64,000 nt of DNA from Pseudomonas sp. PDM16 (GCF_014851865.1 NZ_JACVAM010000008.1:62001-126000), one strand, 5' to 3'. Counted from the first letter of the stretch, positions 7,719-16,996 are shown. Notes: generated from the letters alone by a model not told the origin. Translations and numbers: made by a program.

Positions 7719-8681
7719 ATGAAGGCATTGCAAGGCATCGAAGGGCAGTTGGAATGGGGTGAGCGGCCTTCCCCCGCCTGCGATGTGGGCCAGGTCCGCA
7801 TTCGCGTGGCTGCAGCGGGACTGAACCGCGCCGATCTGCTGCAGCGGGCCGGGCACTATCCGCCGCCTCCGGGGGCTAGCGACATCCTCGGCCTGGAGTG
7901 TTCCGGAGTGATCACCGAAGTGGGGGCCGGTAGCTCGTGGCAGGTCGGCGAGCGCGTCTGCGCGCTGCTGGCCGGTGGTGGCATGGCCGAGGAGGTGGTG
8001 GTGGATGCGCGTCATGCGCTACCAGTGCCCGATGGTCTGTCGCTGGCCGAGGCTGCGGCGTTGCCCGAAGTGTACGCCACTGCCTGGCTCAATCTGTTTC
8101 AGTTGGCCGCACTCAAACCTGGCGAGAAGGTGTTGTTACATGCCGGCGCCAGCGGTGTGGGTTCTGCGGCGATCCAGCTGTGCAAGGCCTTTGGCAATCC
8201 CTGCTGGGTCAGTGTCGGTTCGGCCGAGCGCCTGGCCTATTGCGAGGGGCTGGGGGCCCAAGGTGGCGCCATTCGTGGCGAGGCTCTGGAGAGCCTGCGT
8301 GATTTCGGCCCGTTCGACGCGATTCTCGATCCGGTGGGAGCCAGCTATGCCGAGCTCAACCTGCAGTTGCTGGCGCGCGACGGGCGCTGGGTATGCATCG
8401 GTCTGATGGGGGGCAGCAAGGCGCAGTTGGACATGGCGCTGTTGTTGGGCAAGCGCATCCAGCTGACCGGTTCGACGCTGCGCAATCGCGATGATCGCTT
8501 CAAGGCGGAGCTGATGGCCGAGCTGCAACATCATGTGTGGCCGCTGTTCGCCGAGGGGCGGCTGAAACCACAGCTGGAGCGTAGTTTTGCGAGCAAGGAT
8601 GCGGAGACAGCCTTTGCCGAGCTGGCCAGTAATCAGGTGGCCGGCAAGCTGGTGCTGCTGATTGATGAGAGCCTGAGCTGA
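7719..8681 (+). CDS. NAD(P)H-quinone oxidoreductase, PIG3/QOR type
   Basis: A 320-residue zinc-independent member of the medium-chain dehydrogenase family. The N-terminal GroES-like part (about 1-120) contains AAAGLNRADLLQRAGHYPPPPGA in pieces, typical of the TP53I3/PIG3 subgroup. The Rossmann part (about 125-270) contains the nucleotide loop HAGASGVGSAAIQL. It should reduce quinones with NADPH in the cytoplasm. The ATG at 7719 has GGAGG nine bases upstream. It diverges from prc, with 154 bases between the two starts. Confidence 0.9.
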   Translation: MKALQGIEGQLEWGERPSPACDVGQVRIRVAAAGLNRADLLQRAGHYPPPPGASDILGLECSGVITEVGAGSSWQVGERVCALLAGGGMAEEVVVDARHALPVPDGLSLAEAAALPEVYATAWLNLFQLAALKPGEKVLLHAGASGVGSAAIQLCKAFGNPCWVSVGSAERLAYCEGLGAQGGAIRGEALESLRDFGPFDAILDPVGASYAELNLQLLARDGRWVCIGLMGGSKAQLDMALLLGKRIQLTGSTLRNRDDRFKAELMAELQHHVWPLFAEGRLKPQLERSFASKDAETAFAELASNQVAGKLVLLIDESLS

Positions 8682-8685
8682 TCGG

Positions 8686-9075
8686 CTAGCGGCACTCCAG
8701 CAGCAGGCGCATATCCTCGAACTCGTTGTTGGCCTGGCAATGAGTCAGTCCTGCGGGCAGCGAACGCAGCATGCGCTGCTCTATCCCGGCATAGGTGCAG
8801 ACCATGAACAGCGGTTGACCAGCGAGCGTCCAGGCCACCGGCGCCACGCCGATCTGCCCGCTATGGTCGTCCGGAATCGACGTTGCGCCCTGGCGCGGAT
8901 CGCCGTCATAGAGCTCGATGCGTTCGGCCCGTTCGCGGGTTGGTGAATCGGCATAGCCTGCGGGGAAGGCATGCCAGCCAGCACCGGCCGCTTGCGGGCT
9001 GGCGGGGCAGGCGAAGTCCTGTGCCAGCAGAGGCATGGTCGACAGTAGGCAGGCACTGAACAGCAAGGCTCTCAT
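8686..9075 (-). CDS. Small exported protein, STY0301-like
   Basis: A 129-residue protein with an N-terminal signal peptide (residues 1-18, MRALLFSACLLSTMPLLA). The mature part contains four cysteines (CPASP, MVCTY, THCQA, LLECR), which suggests two disulfides. The layout, with a central WTLAGQPLFMVCTYAG segment and a C-terminal C-x-LLEC, resembles STY0301-type hypothetical proteins. No function is known. It is convergent with the quinone oxidoreductase gene, five bases away. Confidence 0.7.
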   Translation of the reverse strand: MRALLFSACLLSTMPLLAQDFACPASPQAAGAGWHAFPAGYADSPTRERAERIELYDGDPRQGATSIPDDHSGQIGVAPVAWTLAGQPLFMVCTYAGIEQRMLRSLPAGLTHCQANNEFEDMRLLLECR

Positions 9076-9131
9076 CGGCGAATTCCAGCAGGAGGTGGAG
9101 CCTCAGCTTAATCGGCTGGAATGCCGCATTC

Positions 9132-9785
9132 TCAGCGCCAGTGCAGAATTTCCCAGTTGGCCTGCTCGGCGTGGGCGCGCAGAGTAGTGTCGGGGTTCAC
9201 CGCATGGGCATGGGGCACTTGCAGCAACAACGGCAGGTCGTTGCACGAGTCCGAATAGAAGTGCGCGCCGGTCAGGGTTTCGCCCTCGGCTTCCAGCCAG
9301 CTTTGCAGGCGAGTGACCTTGCCTTCGCGGTATGTCAGCACGCCAACGGTGTTGCCGCTGTAACAGCCGTGTTGTTGTTCACAATCGATGGCCAGTACTT
9401 CCTCGATGCCCAGGCGATCGGCGATCGCGCTGACCAGGAAGTGAGCCGACGCGGAGACCACCAGCAACCGGTCGCCAGCGGCGCGATGGGCGGCCAGGCA
9501 ACGCATCGCGTCGCTGAAGATGATCGGTTCGATCACGTCCTCGACGAAGGGCGCGACGACGAACTCGACCTCTTCCTGGGTGCGCCCTACCAGGGGCGAC
9601 AGGGTGAAAGCCATGTAGTCCTCCATTGCCAGCTCGCCCTGGGAGTAGAGGCTCATCAGCTCCTGCTCGCGGGGCACGAAGGAATCGCGGTCTACCCACT
9701 GGATATCGGCCATGTGCCTCGCCCAGAGCGAGGCGCAGTCGCCGTGGATCAGCGTCTCGTCGAGATCGAAAATTGCCAGGGCCAT
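9132..9785 (-). CDS. HAD-superfamily subfamily IB hydrolase (SerB-like phosphatase)
   Basis: A 217-residue phosphatase. Motif I is FDLDETL, with nucleophile Asp7 and acid-base Asp9. Motif II is the serine in VVSASAHF. Motif III/IV is supplied by the lysine in REGKVTRL and by SDSCNDLPLL. The cap is helical, as in phosphoserine phosphatase relatives. The substrate is unknown and could be a phospholipid headgroup or an amino-acid phosphate. Its ATG shares one base with the stop of apeB (TGATG), so it is translationally coupled to the aminopeptidase gene. Confidence 0.88.
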   Translation of the reverse strand: MALAIFDLDETLIHGDCASLWARHMADIQWVDRDSFVPREQELMSLYSQGELAMEDYMAFTLSPLVGRTQEEVEFVVAPFVEDVIEPIIFSDAMRCLAAHRAAGDRLLVVSASAHFLVSAIADRLGIEEVLAIDCEQQHGCYSGNTVGVLTYREGKVTRLQSWLEAEGETLTGAHFYSDSCNDLPLLLQVPHAHAVNPDTTLRAHAEQANWEILHWR

Positions 9786-11074
9786 CAGGCTAGTTCCCTG
9801 CTTGCGAAGAATGCACTCAGCACTTTTACCAGGTGCGTCAGGTCATGGCTGCCTGCCAGCTCGCGGATGGAGTGCATGGCGAAGGTCGGCAGACCGATGT
9901 CCACGGTACGCACCCCGAGTTGGCTCGCGGTGATCGGGCCGATGGTCGAGCCGCAGCCCATGTCGCTGCGCACCACGAAGCTCTGTACCGGTACTTCCTC
10001 AGCCAGACAGAGATGGCGGAAGAAGCCGGCGGTCTCGCTGTTGGTGGCGTAGCGCTGGTTGCTGTTGACCTTGATCACCGGGCCAGCATTGAGCTTCGGG
10101 CCGTGGTTGGCGTCGTGCTTGTCGGCATAGTTGGGGTGCACGCCGTGGGCGTTGTCGGCCGATATCAGGAGCGACTTCTGGATGGTGCGGACGAATGCGT
10201 CGCCCTCTGGCAGCACACGGCGCAGCACTTGTTCGAGGAATGGGCCATCGGCGCCGCAGGCCGAGCAGGAGCCGATTTCCTCGTGGTCGGTGCACACCAG
10301 CACGCAGCTCTCGTCGCCCTCGGATTCCAGCAGCGCCTGCAGGCCGGCGTAGCAGGACAGCAGGTTGTCCAGACGGGCGCCGGCGATGAAGTCCTGGTTG
10401 AGGCCGATTACCGCGGCGCTCTGGGTGTCGTAGAAGCTCAGTTCGTAGTCCAGCACCGCGTCGGCAGCGATGCCGTGTTCGCTGGCCAGGCGGTCGGCGA
10501 GCAGGGCGCGGAAGTCGGCGCGTTCTTCGCCGGAGAGCTGGGCGAGGATCGGCGGCAGCTCGTTCTGCTGGTTGATCGGCCAGCCCTGGTTGGCCTCGCG
10601 GTTGAGGTGGATGGCCAGATTGGGAATCACGGCGATCGGCTGTTCGAAGTCGACCAGCTGGCTCTGTACCTTGCCACCCTCGCGGAAGGTCACACGTCCG
10701 GCCAGCGACAGATCGCGGTCGAACCAGGGGGCGAGCAGGGCGCCGCCGTAGACTTCCACGCCGAGCTGGAAGAAGCCCTGGCGCTGCAGCTCCGGCTGCG
10801 GCTTGACACGCAGGCAGGGGCTATCGGTATGCGCGCCGACCAGGCGCAGGCCGCCGTCCAGTGGCGCTCGATGGCCGAGGCGGAAGGCGATGGTCGAGGA
10901 GTCGTTGCGCGTCACGTAGTAACGCCCGCCCGGCTCGGTGTGCCAGGGCTCACGCTCGTCCAGGGCCTTGTAGCCGGCAGCTTGCAGGCGTTGGGTCAGG
11001 CTGCGGGTGGCGTGGAAGGGGGTGGGTGAGGCCTTGAGGAACTCGATCAGGCCTTGATTCAACTCAGCGCGCAT
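9785..11074 (-). CDS. apeB: M18 family aspartyl aminopeptidase ApeB
   Basis: A 429-residue dinuclear zinc aminopeptidase that removes N-terminal residues, preferably acidic ones, in the cytoplasm. Metal-binding and catalytic motifs are visible: VGAHTDSPCL near residue 80, the DNLLSC region, TDHEEIGS, and the C-terminal RSDMGCGSTIGP and AMHSIRELAG. The start MRAELNQGLIEFL is the usual family N-terminus. An in-frame extension to 11158 was rejected because it has no family similarity and runs into a dispersed repeat. It forms an operon with the HAD phosphatase. Confidence 0.94.
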   Translation of the reverse strand: MRAELNQGLIEFLKASPTPFHATRSLTQRLQAAGYKALDEREPWHTEPGGRYYVTRNDSSTIAFRLGHRAPLDGGLRLVGAHTDSPCLRVKPQPELQRQGFFQLGVEVYGGALLAPWFDRDLSLAGRVTFREGGKVQSQLVDFEQPIAVIPNLAIHLNREANQGWPINQQNELPPILAQLSGEERADFRALLADRLASEHGIAADAVLDYELSFYDTQSAAVIGLNQDFIAGARLDNLLSCYAGLQALLESEGDESCVLVCTDHEEIGSCSACGADGPFLEQVLRRVLPEGDAFVRTIQKSLLISADNAHGVHPNYADKHDANHGPKLNAGPVIKVNSNQRYATNSETAGFFRHLCLAEEVPVQSFVVRSDMGCGSTIGPITASQLGVRTVDIGLPTFAMHSIRELAGSHDLTHLVKVLSAFFASRELA

Positions 11075-11147
11075 AACGGACTCCAGACAGCGATGGCCGA
11101 GTTTATCGGATTCGGCTGGCGGATTGGCAGGAGGCTGCCAAGGATAG

Positions 11148-11164
11148 GCGCCATCCACCCTACG
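11148..11164. repeat. Copy of a dispersed 17-base repeat
   Basis: GCGCCATCCACCCTACG occurs here between rluA and apeB and again, base for base, at 55347-55363 in the urtD-urtE gap. Both copies are intergenic. Confidence 0.6.
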
Positions 11165-11170
11165 GTCACG

Positions 11171-11806
11171 TCAGAATGGCGCCGGGCACTCGAAGCGTAG
11201 GCGCTCACCGGTCTGTGGATGCGTCAGGCTGAGCATGCTGGCATGCAGGCACAGGCGTGGCCAGGCGACCAGGGCCTGTTCGTGGGCGTACAGGCCGTCG
11301 CCGAGCAGCGGGTGGCCGATGGACAGCATGTGGACGCGCAGTTGGTGCGAGCGGCCGGTGATAGGTGTCAGTTCCACGCGGGCCCAGTCACCACAGCGCT
11401 CCAGCACTTTCCAGAAGGTCAGGGCGTGCTTGCCCTGTTCATGGTCGACCACGTGGCGCGGCTTGGTCGGCGGGTCATAACGCAGGGGCAGGTCGATGCT
11501 TCCGCTGTCCAGTTCCGGCTGGCCCCAGCACAGCGCGGTGTAGGCCTTCTCGGTCTCGCGGTCGTGGAACTGGCGGGACAGCTCGCGGTGGCTGTCGGCG
11601 TCGCGGGCCAGGACGATGATGCCGCTGGTTTCCCAGTCCAGGCGGTGGACGATGCGCGCTTCCGGGTAGCCGTTTTCCTGCAGGCGGGTCACCAGGCAGT
11701 CGCGATTGTCTTCCGCACGGCCGGGCACCGAGAGCAGCAGGGTGGGCTTGTTGATCACCAGCAGGGCGGCGTCCTGGTGGAGAATCTCGATGTTCGACAG
11801 CGGCAT
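11171..11806 (-). CDS. rluA: RNA pseudouridine synthase RluA
   Basis: A 211-residue enzyme that isomerises U746 of 23S rRNA and U32 of several tRNAs, by homology to E. coli RluA. The catalytic signature HRLDWETSG places the nucleophilic Asp at residue 57. The C-terminal ITGRSHQLRVHM and GHPLLGDGLY motifs are also family marks. There is no S4 domain, as expected for the short RluA type. It lies downstream of minE in the same direction, a common pseudomonad arrangement. Confidence 0.94.
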   Translation of the reverse strand: MPLSNIEILHQDAALLVINKPTLLLSVPGRAEDNRDCLVTRLQENGYPEARIVHRLDWETSGIIVLARDADSHRELSRQFHDRETEKAYTALCWGQPELDSGSIDLPLRYDPPTKPRHVVDHEQGKHALTFWKVLERCGDWARVELTPITGRSHQLRVHMLSIGHPLLGDGLYAHEQALVAWPRLCLHASMLSLTHPQTGERLRFECPAPF

Positions 11807-11862
11807 GGGCGTTCCACAAATGACAACGGCGGCCAGGGCCGCCGTCGCTCACCACGGATGGA

Positions 11863-12117
11863 TCAGCGATCCGGCAGGGTGATGTTGAGTTCCAGAATGG
11901 AGCAGCTGCCCTGGTTTTCCAGCGCGACCTGCACCTGATCCTGCTCGATCTTGACGTACTTGCGGATCACCTCGACCAGTTCCTTCTGCAGGGCCGGCAG
12001 GTAATCCGGCTGGCTGCGCTGGCCGCGCTCATGGGCGACGATGATCGACAGACGCTCTTTCGCGATCGACGCAGGGGTTTCTTTCTTGCGTTCACGAAAG
12101 AAGTCGAAAATGTTCAT
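11863..12117 (-). CDS. minE: Cell division topological factor MinE
   Basis: An 84-residue protein of standard length that displaces MinD from the membrane and drives pole-to-pole oscillation. The N-terminal amphipathic and MinD-contact segment is MNIFDFFRERKKETPASIAKERL, read in parts. The C-terminal half is the dimerisation domain. Its ATG overlaps the stop of minD at 12117, so the two are coupled. Confidence 0.97.
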   Translation of the reverse strand: MNIFDFFRERKKETPASIAKERLSIIVAHERGQRSQPDYLPALQKELVEVIRKYVKIEQDQVQVALENQGSCSILELNITLPDR

Positions 12118-12929
12118 TAGCGCGCTCCAAACAGGCGTTGCATGAGTCCTTTCTTCTGCACATCGAGGAAGCGGTGGGGGACGTCCTTGCCCAACAGGCG
12201 GTCGACGGCATCACCGTAGGCCTGGCCTGCGTCGCTCTGATCGTCGAGGATGACCGGTACGCCCTGGTTGGAGGCCTTCAGTACGGCCTGGGACTCCGGG
12301 ATGACCCCCAGCAGGTTGATGGCGAGGATTTCCTCGACGTCTTCCACGCCCAGCATTTCGCCCTTGGTCACGCGCTCCGGGTTGTAGCGGGTCAGCAGCA
12401 GGCGTTCCTTGATCGGCTCTTGGCCTTGCTCGGCGCGGCGCGACTTGCTGGCCAGTAGGCCGAGCATGCGGTCGGAGTCGCGTACCGAGGAAACTTCCGG
12501 GTTGGTCACGACGATCGCCTCATCGGCGAAATACATGGCCAGGTGGGCACCGGTCTCAATGCCGGCCGGGGAGTCGCAGATGACGTATTCGAAGTTCTGG
12601 GCCAGCTCGTCGATCACACGACCGACGCCTTCCTTGGTCAGGGCGTCCTTGTCGCGGGTCTGGCTGGCGGCCAGTACGTAGAGGTTCTCCAGGCGTTTGT
12701 CCTTGATCAGGGCCTGGGTCAGGGTCGCTTCGCCGTTGATCACGTTGACGAAGTCATACACCACGCGGCGCTCGCAACCCATGATCAGGTCCAGGTTACG
12801 CAGGCCCACGTCGAAATCGACGATGACGGTCTTGTGGCCACGCAGAGCGAGGCCGGTGCCGATAGCGGCGCTGGTGGTGGTTTTACCCACGCCGCCCTTG
12901 CCGGAAGTGACTACGAGGATCTTGGCCAA
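12117..12929 (-). CDS. minD: Septum site-determining ATPase MinD
   Basis: A 270-residue ParA/MinD-type ATPase that recruits MinC to the membrane. The deviant Walker A GKGGVGKTT spans residues 10-18, with the signature Lys11. The C-terminal amphipathic membrane-targeting helix GLMQRLFGAR is present. It sits between minC and minE in the usual minCDE order. A gap of about 100 bases separates it from minC. Confidence 0.97.
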   Translation of the reverse strand: MAKILVVTSGKGGVGKTTTSAAIGTGLALRGHKTVIVDFDVGLRNLDLIMGCERRVVYDFVNVINGEATLTQALIKDKRLENLYVLAASQTRDKDALTKEGVGRVIDELAQNFEYVICDSPAGIETGAHLAMYFADEAIVVTNPEVSSVRDSDRMLGLLASKSRRAEQGQEPIKERLLLTRYNPERVTKGEMLGVEDVEEILAINLLGVIPESQAVLKASNQGVPVILDDQSDAGQAYGDAVDRLLGKDVPHRFLDVQKKGLMQRLFGAR

Positions 12930-13029
12930 GGTGATTCACCCCAAATATATGAAAAATCGGGCATTCCCGAGCCGCACTGCTGGCTTCCGGATGCCTTTTT
13001 TGGTCCCTGAAAATTGGCCGCAGTATCCG

Positions 13030-13761
13030 TTAAAGGCGGGTGATGTTCAACACGTCACCCGACAGGCTGACCTGTACCGACTGGCCCCACAGAGGGTCGC
13101 GGCGCAGGTCCTCGGCGGTCTTGTACTGGCCGGCTACCGAGAGCATTTCCGCTCCCATCTGCTGGCAGAAGATCCGCGCCTTGGCATCTCCCCTGACGCC
13201 GGCCAGCGCGCGTCCGCGCAGCGGGCCGTACACATGGATATTGCCATCGGCGAGAAGTTCCGCACCGGCACTGACCGGAGCCATCACTACCAGATCTCCG
13301 CCCTGGGCGTATATCTGCTGGCCACCGCGTACTGGCGAGGTGATGATCCTGGTCGGCTTGTACTGCGGCTCGACCGGTTTCACTTCCTTCTTGCGCGCCT
13401 CCACAGGCTCGACCAGCTTTTCGCGCGCCCCCGAGGGCGGCAGCACGGGGATGTCCAGAGCCTCGGCGGCGGCGATATCGTCTGCGCGGCTAGCGCGAAT
13501 GGCCAGGGTGCGCAGGCCGTGCTCGCGGCAGACTTCCATCAGCTTGCCCAGGTCGAGTTCGCCTTCGCCCTCCGGCAGTTTGTCCAGAGCGAGCACCAGC
13601 GGGATGTTCTGGAAGAAGTTGGGGGCCTGGGCGACTTTCTCGGCCAGTTGCCGGTCCAGGCGCTCCAGGTCGTTGTGCGCCAGTTCCAGCACGGTGATGG
13701 CGAGCATGCTGCCTTTGAGCTGGAACACGGGGTCTTGGTCGAGGAGGTCGGCTTGGCTCAT
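13030..13761 (-). CDS. minC: Septum site-determining protein MinC
   Basis: A 243-residue FtsZ antagonist. The N-terminal domain (about 1-110) inhibits FtsZ polymerisation. After a proline-rich linker (near 115-135), the C-terminal beta-helical domain (about 140-240) binds MinD and contains GDLVVMAPVSAGAELLADGNIHVYG, read in parts, with the conserved RGRALAG. The start MSQADLLDQDPVFQLKG matches pseudomonad MinC. A GTG nine codons upstream (13788) is less likely. It diverges from the lipid A acyltransferase gene. Confidence 0.95.
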   Translation of the reverse strand: MSQADLLDQDPVFQLKGSMLAITVLELAHNDLERLDRQLAEKVAQAPNFFQNIPLVLALDKLPEGEGELDLGKLMEVCREHGLRTLAIRASRADDIAAAEALDIPVLPPSGAREKLVEPVEARKKEVKPVEPQYKPTRIITSPVRGGQQIYAQGGDLVVMAPVSAGAELLADGNIHVYGPLRGRALAGVRGDAKARIFCQQMGAEMLSVAGQYKTAEDLRRDPLWGQSVQVSLSGDVLNITRL

Positions 13762-13871
13762 GGTCTGCCCACTGCGTTGAATGGGCACGACTTATAACGA
13801 GAAGGCCGCAGCGCCGCAAGCCGCGAGGAGTTCTGTAGAATGCCGGGCTTTCTCGTCTGCCCGGAATCACC

Positions 13872-14807
13872 ATGGATCGCCCGCAATTTCGCGCCTACTT
13901 CCTTCACCCGCGCTTCTGGCTGTTGTGGCTGGGCCTGGGGCTGCTTTGGCTGGTAGTGCAGTTGCCGTACCGGGTGCAACTGGTGCTCGGACGGGGCCTG
14001 GGCGCGCTGATGTATCGCACGGCTGGAGCGCGTCCGGCCATCGCGGCGCGTAACCTGGAACTGTGCTTTCCGCAGATGAGTGCGGCCGAGCGTGAGCGAC
14101 TGCTACGGGAGAACTTCGCATCCACCGGTATCGCCTTCTTCGAGATGGCCATGAGCTGGTGGTGGCCCAGATCTCGATTGGCCAGGCTGGCGCATATCGA
14201 GGGGCTGGAGCATCTGCAGCAGGCACAGCAGGAGGGGCAAGGTGTGATTCTCATGGCTCTGCACTTCACCACGCTGGAGATCGGTGCTGCATTGCTCGGG
14301 CAGCACCACACCATCGACGGCATGTACCGTGAGCACAAGAATCCGCTGTTCGACTACGTTCAGCGCCGCGGTCGCGAGCGTCATAACCCAGACGCCACTG
14401 CCATCGAGCGTGAGGATATTCGTGCCATGCTCAAGGTGCTGCGCGCCGGCCGCGCGATCTGGTATGCACCCGATCAGGACTATGGCCGCAAGCAGAGCAT
14501 CTTCGTGCCTTTATTTGGCGTTTCCGCCGCCACCGTTACCGCTACCACCAAGTTCGCTCGCCTGGGCAAAGCGCGGGTGGTGCCCTTCACCCAGGAGCGT
14601 CTGGCCGATGGCTCGGGCTATCGCCTGGTGATCCACCCGCCTCTATCGGATTTCCCCGGGGAGAGCGAGGAGGCCGATTGCCTGCGTATCAACCAGTGGA
14701 TTGAGCTGGCTGTCAGCCAGCACCCTGAGCAGTACCTGTGGGCGCACCGGCGTTTCAAGACCAGGCCTGAGGGCGAGCCGCGGCTATACCGCAAGCGCAG
14801 GAAGTAG
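13872..14807 (+). CDS. Lipid A late acyltransferase (LpxL/HtrB family)
   Basis: A 311-residue inner-membrane enzyme that transfers a secondary acyl chain onto lipid A. Residues 14-33 form the N-terminal membrane anchor. The HX4E catalytic motif is His131-Glu136 (HFTTLE). Family motifs PDQDYG and the C-terminal YLWAHRRFKTRPEG are present. Lauroyl specificity is assumed from family membership and cannot be read from sequence. The ATG at 13872 follows a weak ribosome site. The patatin gene starts 39 bases downstream. Confidence 0.92.
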   Translation: MDRPQFRAYFLHPRFWLLWLGLGLLWLVVQLPYRVQLVLGRGLGALMYRTAGARPAIAARNLELCFPQMSAAERERLLRENFASTGIAFFEMAMSWWWPRSRLARLAHIEGLEHLQQAQQEGQGVILMALHFTTLEIGAALLGQHHTIDGMYREHKNPLFDYVQRRGRERHNPDATAIEREDIRAMLKVLRAGRAIWYAPDQDYGRKQSIFVPLFGVSAATVTATTKFARLGKARVVPFTQERLADGSGYRLVIHPPLSDFPGESEEADCLRINQWIELAVSQHPEQYLWAHRRFKTRPEGEPRLYRKRRK

Positions 14808-14846
14808 TGCCCCCCTATACTCGCTGAAAAAATGCGGAAGGCGCCC

Positions 14847-16052
14847 ATGACCGAAGCTGTTGAAGTTGCCAGGCCTGTCACCGGGTTGATCCTTTCTGGT
14901 GGCGGAGCACGAGCGGCCTATCAGGTCGGTGTCCTGGCTGCCATCGCCGATCTGCTCGGCGAGTCCTGCCGCAATCCCTTTCCCGTCATAGTCGGCACGT
15001 CGGCTGGTGCCATCAATGCTGTCGGCCTGGCCTGCGGTGCACTGCACTTTGCCAGTGCAGTGCGTCGGCTGACCGAGGTCTGGCAGGCCTTCCACTGCGG
15101 TGACGTGTATCGCAGCGACTGGTCAGGCGTACTGCGCCAGGCCAGCCGCTTCTTCGGCCACAGCCTACTCGGCATGGGCAAGGATCTTCCAGTGGCGCTG
15201 CTCGACAGCTCGCCGCTGGGCGGTCTGCTCGCCCGCGAACTGGATTTCTCCGGCATTGCGGCGGCGGTGCGTATGCGCCAGCTGCGAGCGGTGGCGGTAA
15301 CCGCCTTTGGCTATGAGAGTGGGCAGGCGGTGACTTTCTATCAGGGGCGCGCGACTATCGACCCCTGGTTCCGCCACCGCCGTGTCGGCGTGCCCACGAG
15401 CCTGAGCCTGGAACATCTGCTGGCCAGCGCGGCGATTCCACTGATTTTCCCGCCGGTGAAGATCAATCGCGAGTATTTCGGTGATGGCGCGGTGCGCCAG
15501 TCGGCACCGATCAGTCCGGCTCTGCACTTGGGCGCCAGTCGTATTCTGGTGGTAGGGGTGAGTGGTAATCCGTTGGGCAAAGGTGCCAATCAGCAGGTGG
15601 TGCGACCGCGCAGTGGTCTGCCGCCGACACTGGCGCAGATCAGCGGGCATATGCTCAACAGCACCTTCATCGACAGTCTGGAAGGTGATATCGAGACCCT
15701 CGAGCGGCTCAACCACATGAGTCGTCTGGTGCCCTCCGGGCTTCACCCGCGTGGTTTGGGCCTGAAACCGGTGGATGTGCTGGTGATTTCGCCGAGCCAG
15801 CCATTGGACCAGATCGCCGCTCGCCATCGACACCAGATGCCCAGGGCCATGCGCTTCTTTCTGCGCGGTCCGGGCGCGACGCGCGCCAGCGGGGCAGGGG
15901 TGCTCAGCTATCTACTGTTCGAGCCGGGATACTGCAATGAGCTGATCGAACTGGGCTACCAGGATGCCATGGCGCAGAAGGGCGCCCTGTGCCGCTTCCT
16001 CGGTCATGCCGAAGAGGCGGCGGAGGATGCCCCGGTACTGTCCGCGCGCTGA
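14847..16052 (+). CDS. Patatin-like phospholipase
   Basis: A 401-residue Ser-Asp dyad lipase. The oxyanion loop GGGAR is at 18-22, the nucleophile elbow GTSAG has Ser52, and the aspartate motif DGA has Asp213. A C-terminal DUF3336-like extension (about 300-395) ends in YLLFEPGYCNELIELGYQDA, read in parts. There is no signal peptide, so it is probably cytoplasmic or peripheral. The ATG at 14847 has GGAAG six bases upstream and was preferred to the ATG at 14832. It follows the lipid A acyltransferase and may be cotranscribed, suggesting a membrane-lipid role. Confidence 0.88.
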   Translation: MTEAVEVARPVTGLILSGGGARAAYQVGVLAAIADLLGESCRNPFPVIVGTSAGAINAVGLACGALHFASAVRRLTEVWQAFHCGDVYRSDWSGVLRQASRFFGHSLLGMGKDLPVALLDSSPLGGLLARELDFSGIAAAVRMRQLRAVAVTAFGYESGQAVTFYQGRATIDPWFRHRRVGVPTSLSLEHLLASAAIPLIFPPVKINREYFGDGAVRQSAPISPALHLGASRILVVGVSGNPLGKGANQQVVRPRSGLPPTLAQISGHMLNSTFIDSLEGDIETLERLNHMSRLVPSGLHPRGLGLKPVDVLVISPSQPLDQIAARHRHQMPRAMRFFLRGPGATRASGAGVLSYLLFEPGYCNELIELGYQDAMAQKGALCRFLGHAEEAAEDAPVLSAR

Positions 16053-16055
16053 GGC

Positions 16056-16904
16056 TCAGGCGGTCAGGCGGTCATCACGAAAGTCGCGTAGTGCCTGCTC
16101 GATCTCCTCGCGGCTGTTCATCACAAAAGGACCGTACTGCACGATCGGCTCGTTCAGAGGCGTGCCTGCGATCAGCAGCACTCGCGCACCACTGGAGCTA
16201 CCCATCTCGATGGCGCCGACGTCGGACAGACGCGCCAGGCGGCTCTGGTCGACGGTGTGGCCGTTGACCGCCAGCTCGCCCTCGTAGACGTAGAGCATCA
16301 CCCGCTGGCCATCGGCCAGGCGCGGCGAGAGGCGACTGCCTGCCGGCAGGTGCAGGTCGAACAGTTGCGGCGCGGTATGCGGGCGCTGCACGGCGCCATC
16401 CTGCTGCAGCTGGCCGTCGTCGAAGCGGCCGGCGATCACCGTCACGCCCACACCGCCAGCGGTGGTCAGGCGCGGGATCTCTTCCGGGGCATAGTCGCGG
16501 TAGCCGGCATCGCCCAGCTTGTCCTTGGCAGGCAGGTTGAGCCACAGCTGAAAACCGCGCATCACACCTTCTTCCTGTTCCGGCATCTCACTGTGGATGA
16601 TGCCGCGGGCTGCGGTCATCCATTGCACTCCGCCGCTTTCCAGCAAGCCGACGTTGCCCAGGTGGTCCTCGTGGCGCATGCGGCCTTCGAGCATGTAGGT
16701 GATGGTCTCGAAACCGCGGTGCGGGTGCGGCGGGAAGCCGGCGATATAGTCGTCCGGGTTCTCCGAGCCGAATTCGTCGAGCATCAGGAAGGGATCGAAG
16801 CGCTCGATGCCGGCGCCACCGATGACGCGGGTGAGGCGTACGCCGGCGCCGTCAGAGGCGGGTTGGCCTATGTGTTGGGCGATCACTTGGCGAAACTGGG
16901 TCAT
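16056..16904 (-). CDS. Pirin family protein (YhhW-like bicupin)
   Basis: A 282-residue bicupin. The N-terminal cupin holds the metal ligands in FPPHPHRGFET and RMRHEDHLG. The C-terminal cupin (about 180-280) ends with LIAGTPLNEPIVQYGPFVMN, read in parts. Some pirins have quercetinase activity and others act as redox-sensitive regulators. The start at 16904 has a full GGAGGTG ribosome site. It is convergent with the patatin gene, four bases away. Confidence 0.9.
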   Translation of the reverse strand: MTQFRQVIAQHIGQPASDGAGVRLTRVIGGAGIERFDPFLMLDEFGSENPDDYIAGFPPHPHRGFETITYMLEGRMRHEDHLGNVGLLESGGVQWMTAARGIIHSEMPEQEEGVMRGFQLWLNLPAKDKLGDAGYRDYAPEEIPRLTTAGGVGVTVIAGRFDDGQLQQDGAVQRPHTAPQLFDLHLPAGSRLSPRLADGQRVMLYVYEGELAVNGHTVDQSRLARLSDVGAIEMGSSSGARVLLIAGTPLNEPIVQYGPFVMNSREEIEQALRDFRDDRLTA

Positions 16905-16996
16905 GGGGCACCTCCGTATGTGGAATGTGCCCATGCTATCGCTATAAATTGAATAAATGGTTGCGAAATTTGCTGCTTATATATCGACTAAACAGA

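Noticed and set aside
5477..7762. A plus-strand open frame of 761 codons lying opposite prc
   Set aside because: It is fully antisense to a protease with intact catalytic residues and signal peptide. The translation is a low-complexity His/Gln/Val-rich mix without domains, the usual product of high-GC third-position bias.
9833..11029. A 398-codon plus-strand frame opposite apeB
   Set aside because: Antisense to a complete M18 aminopeptidase. No ribosome site or domain.
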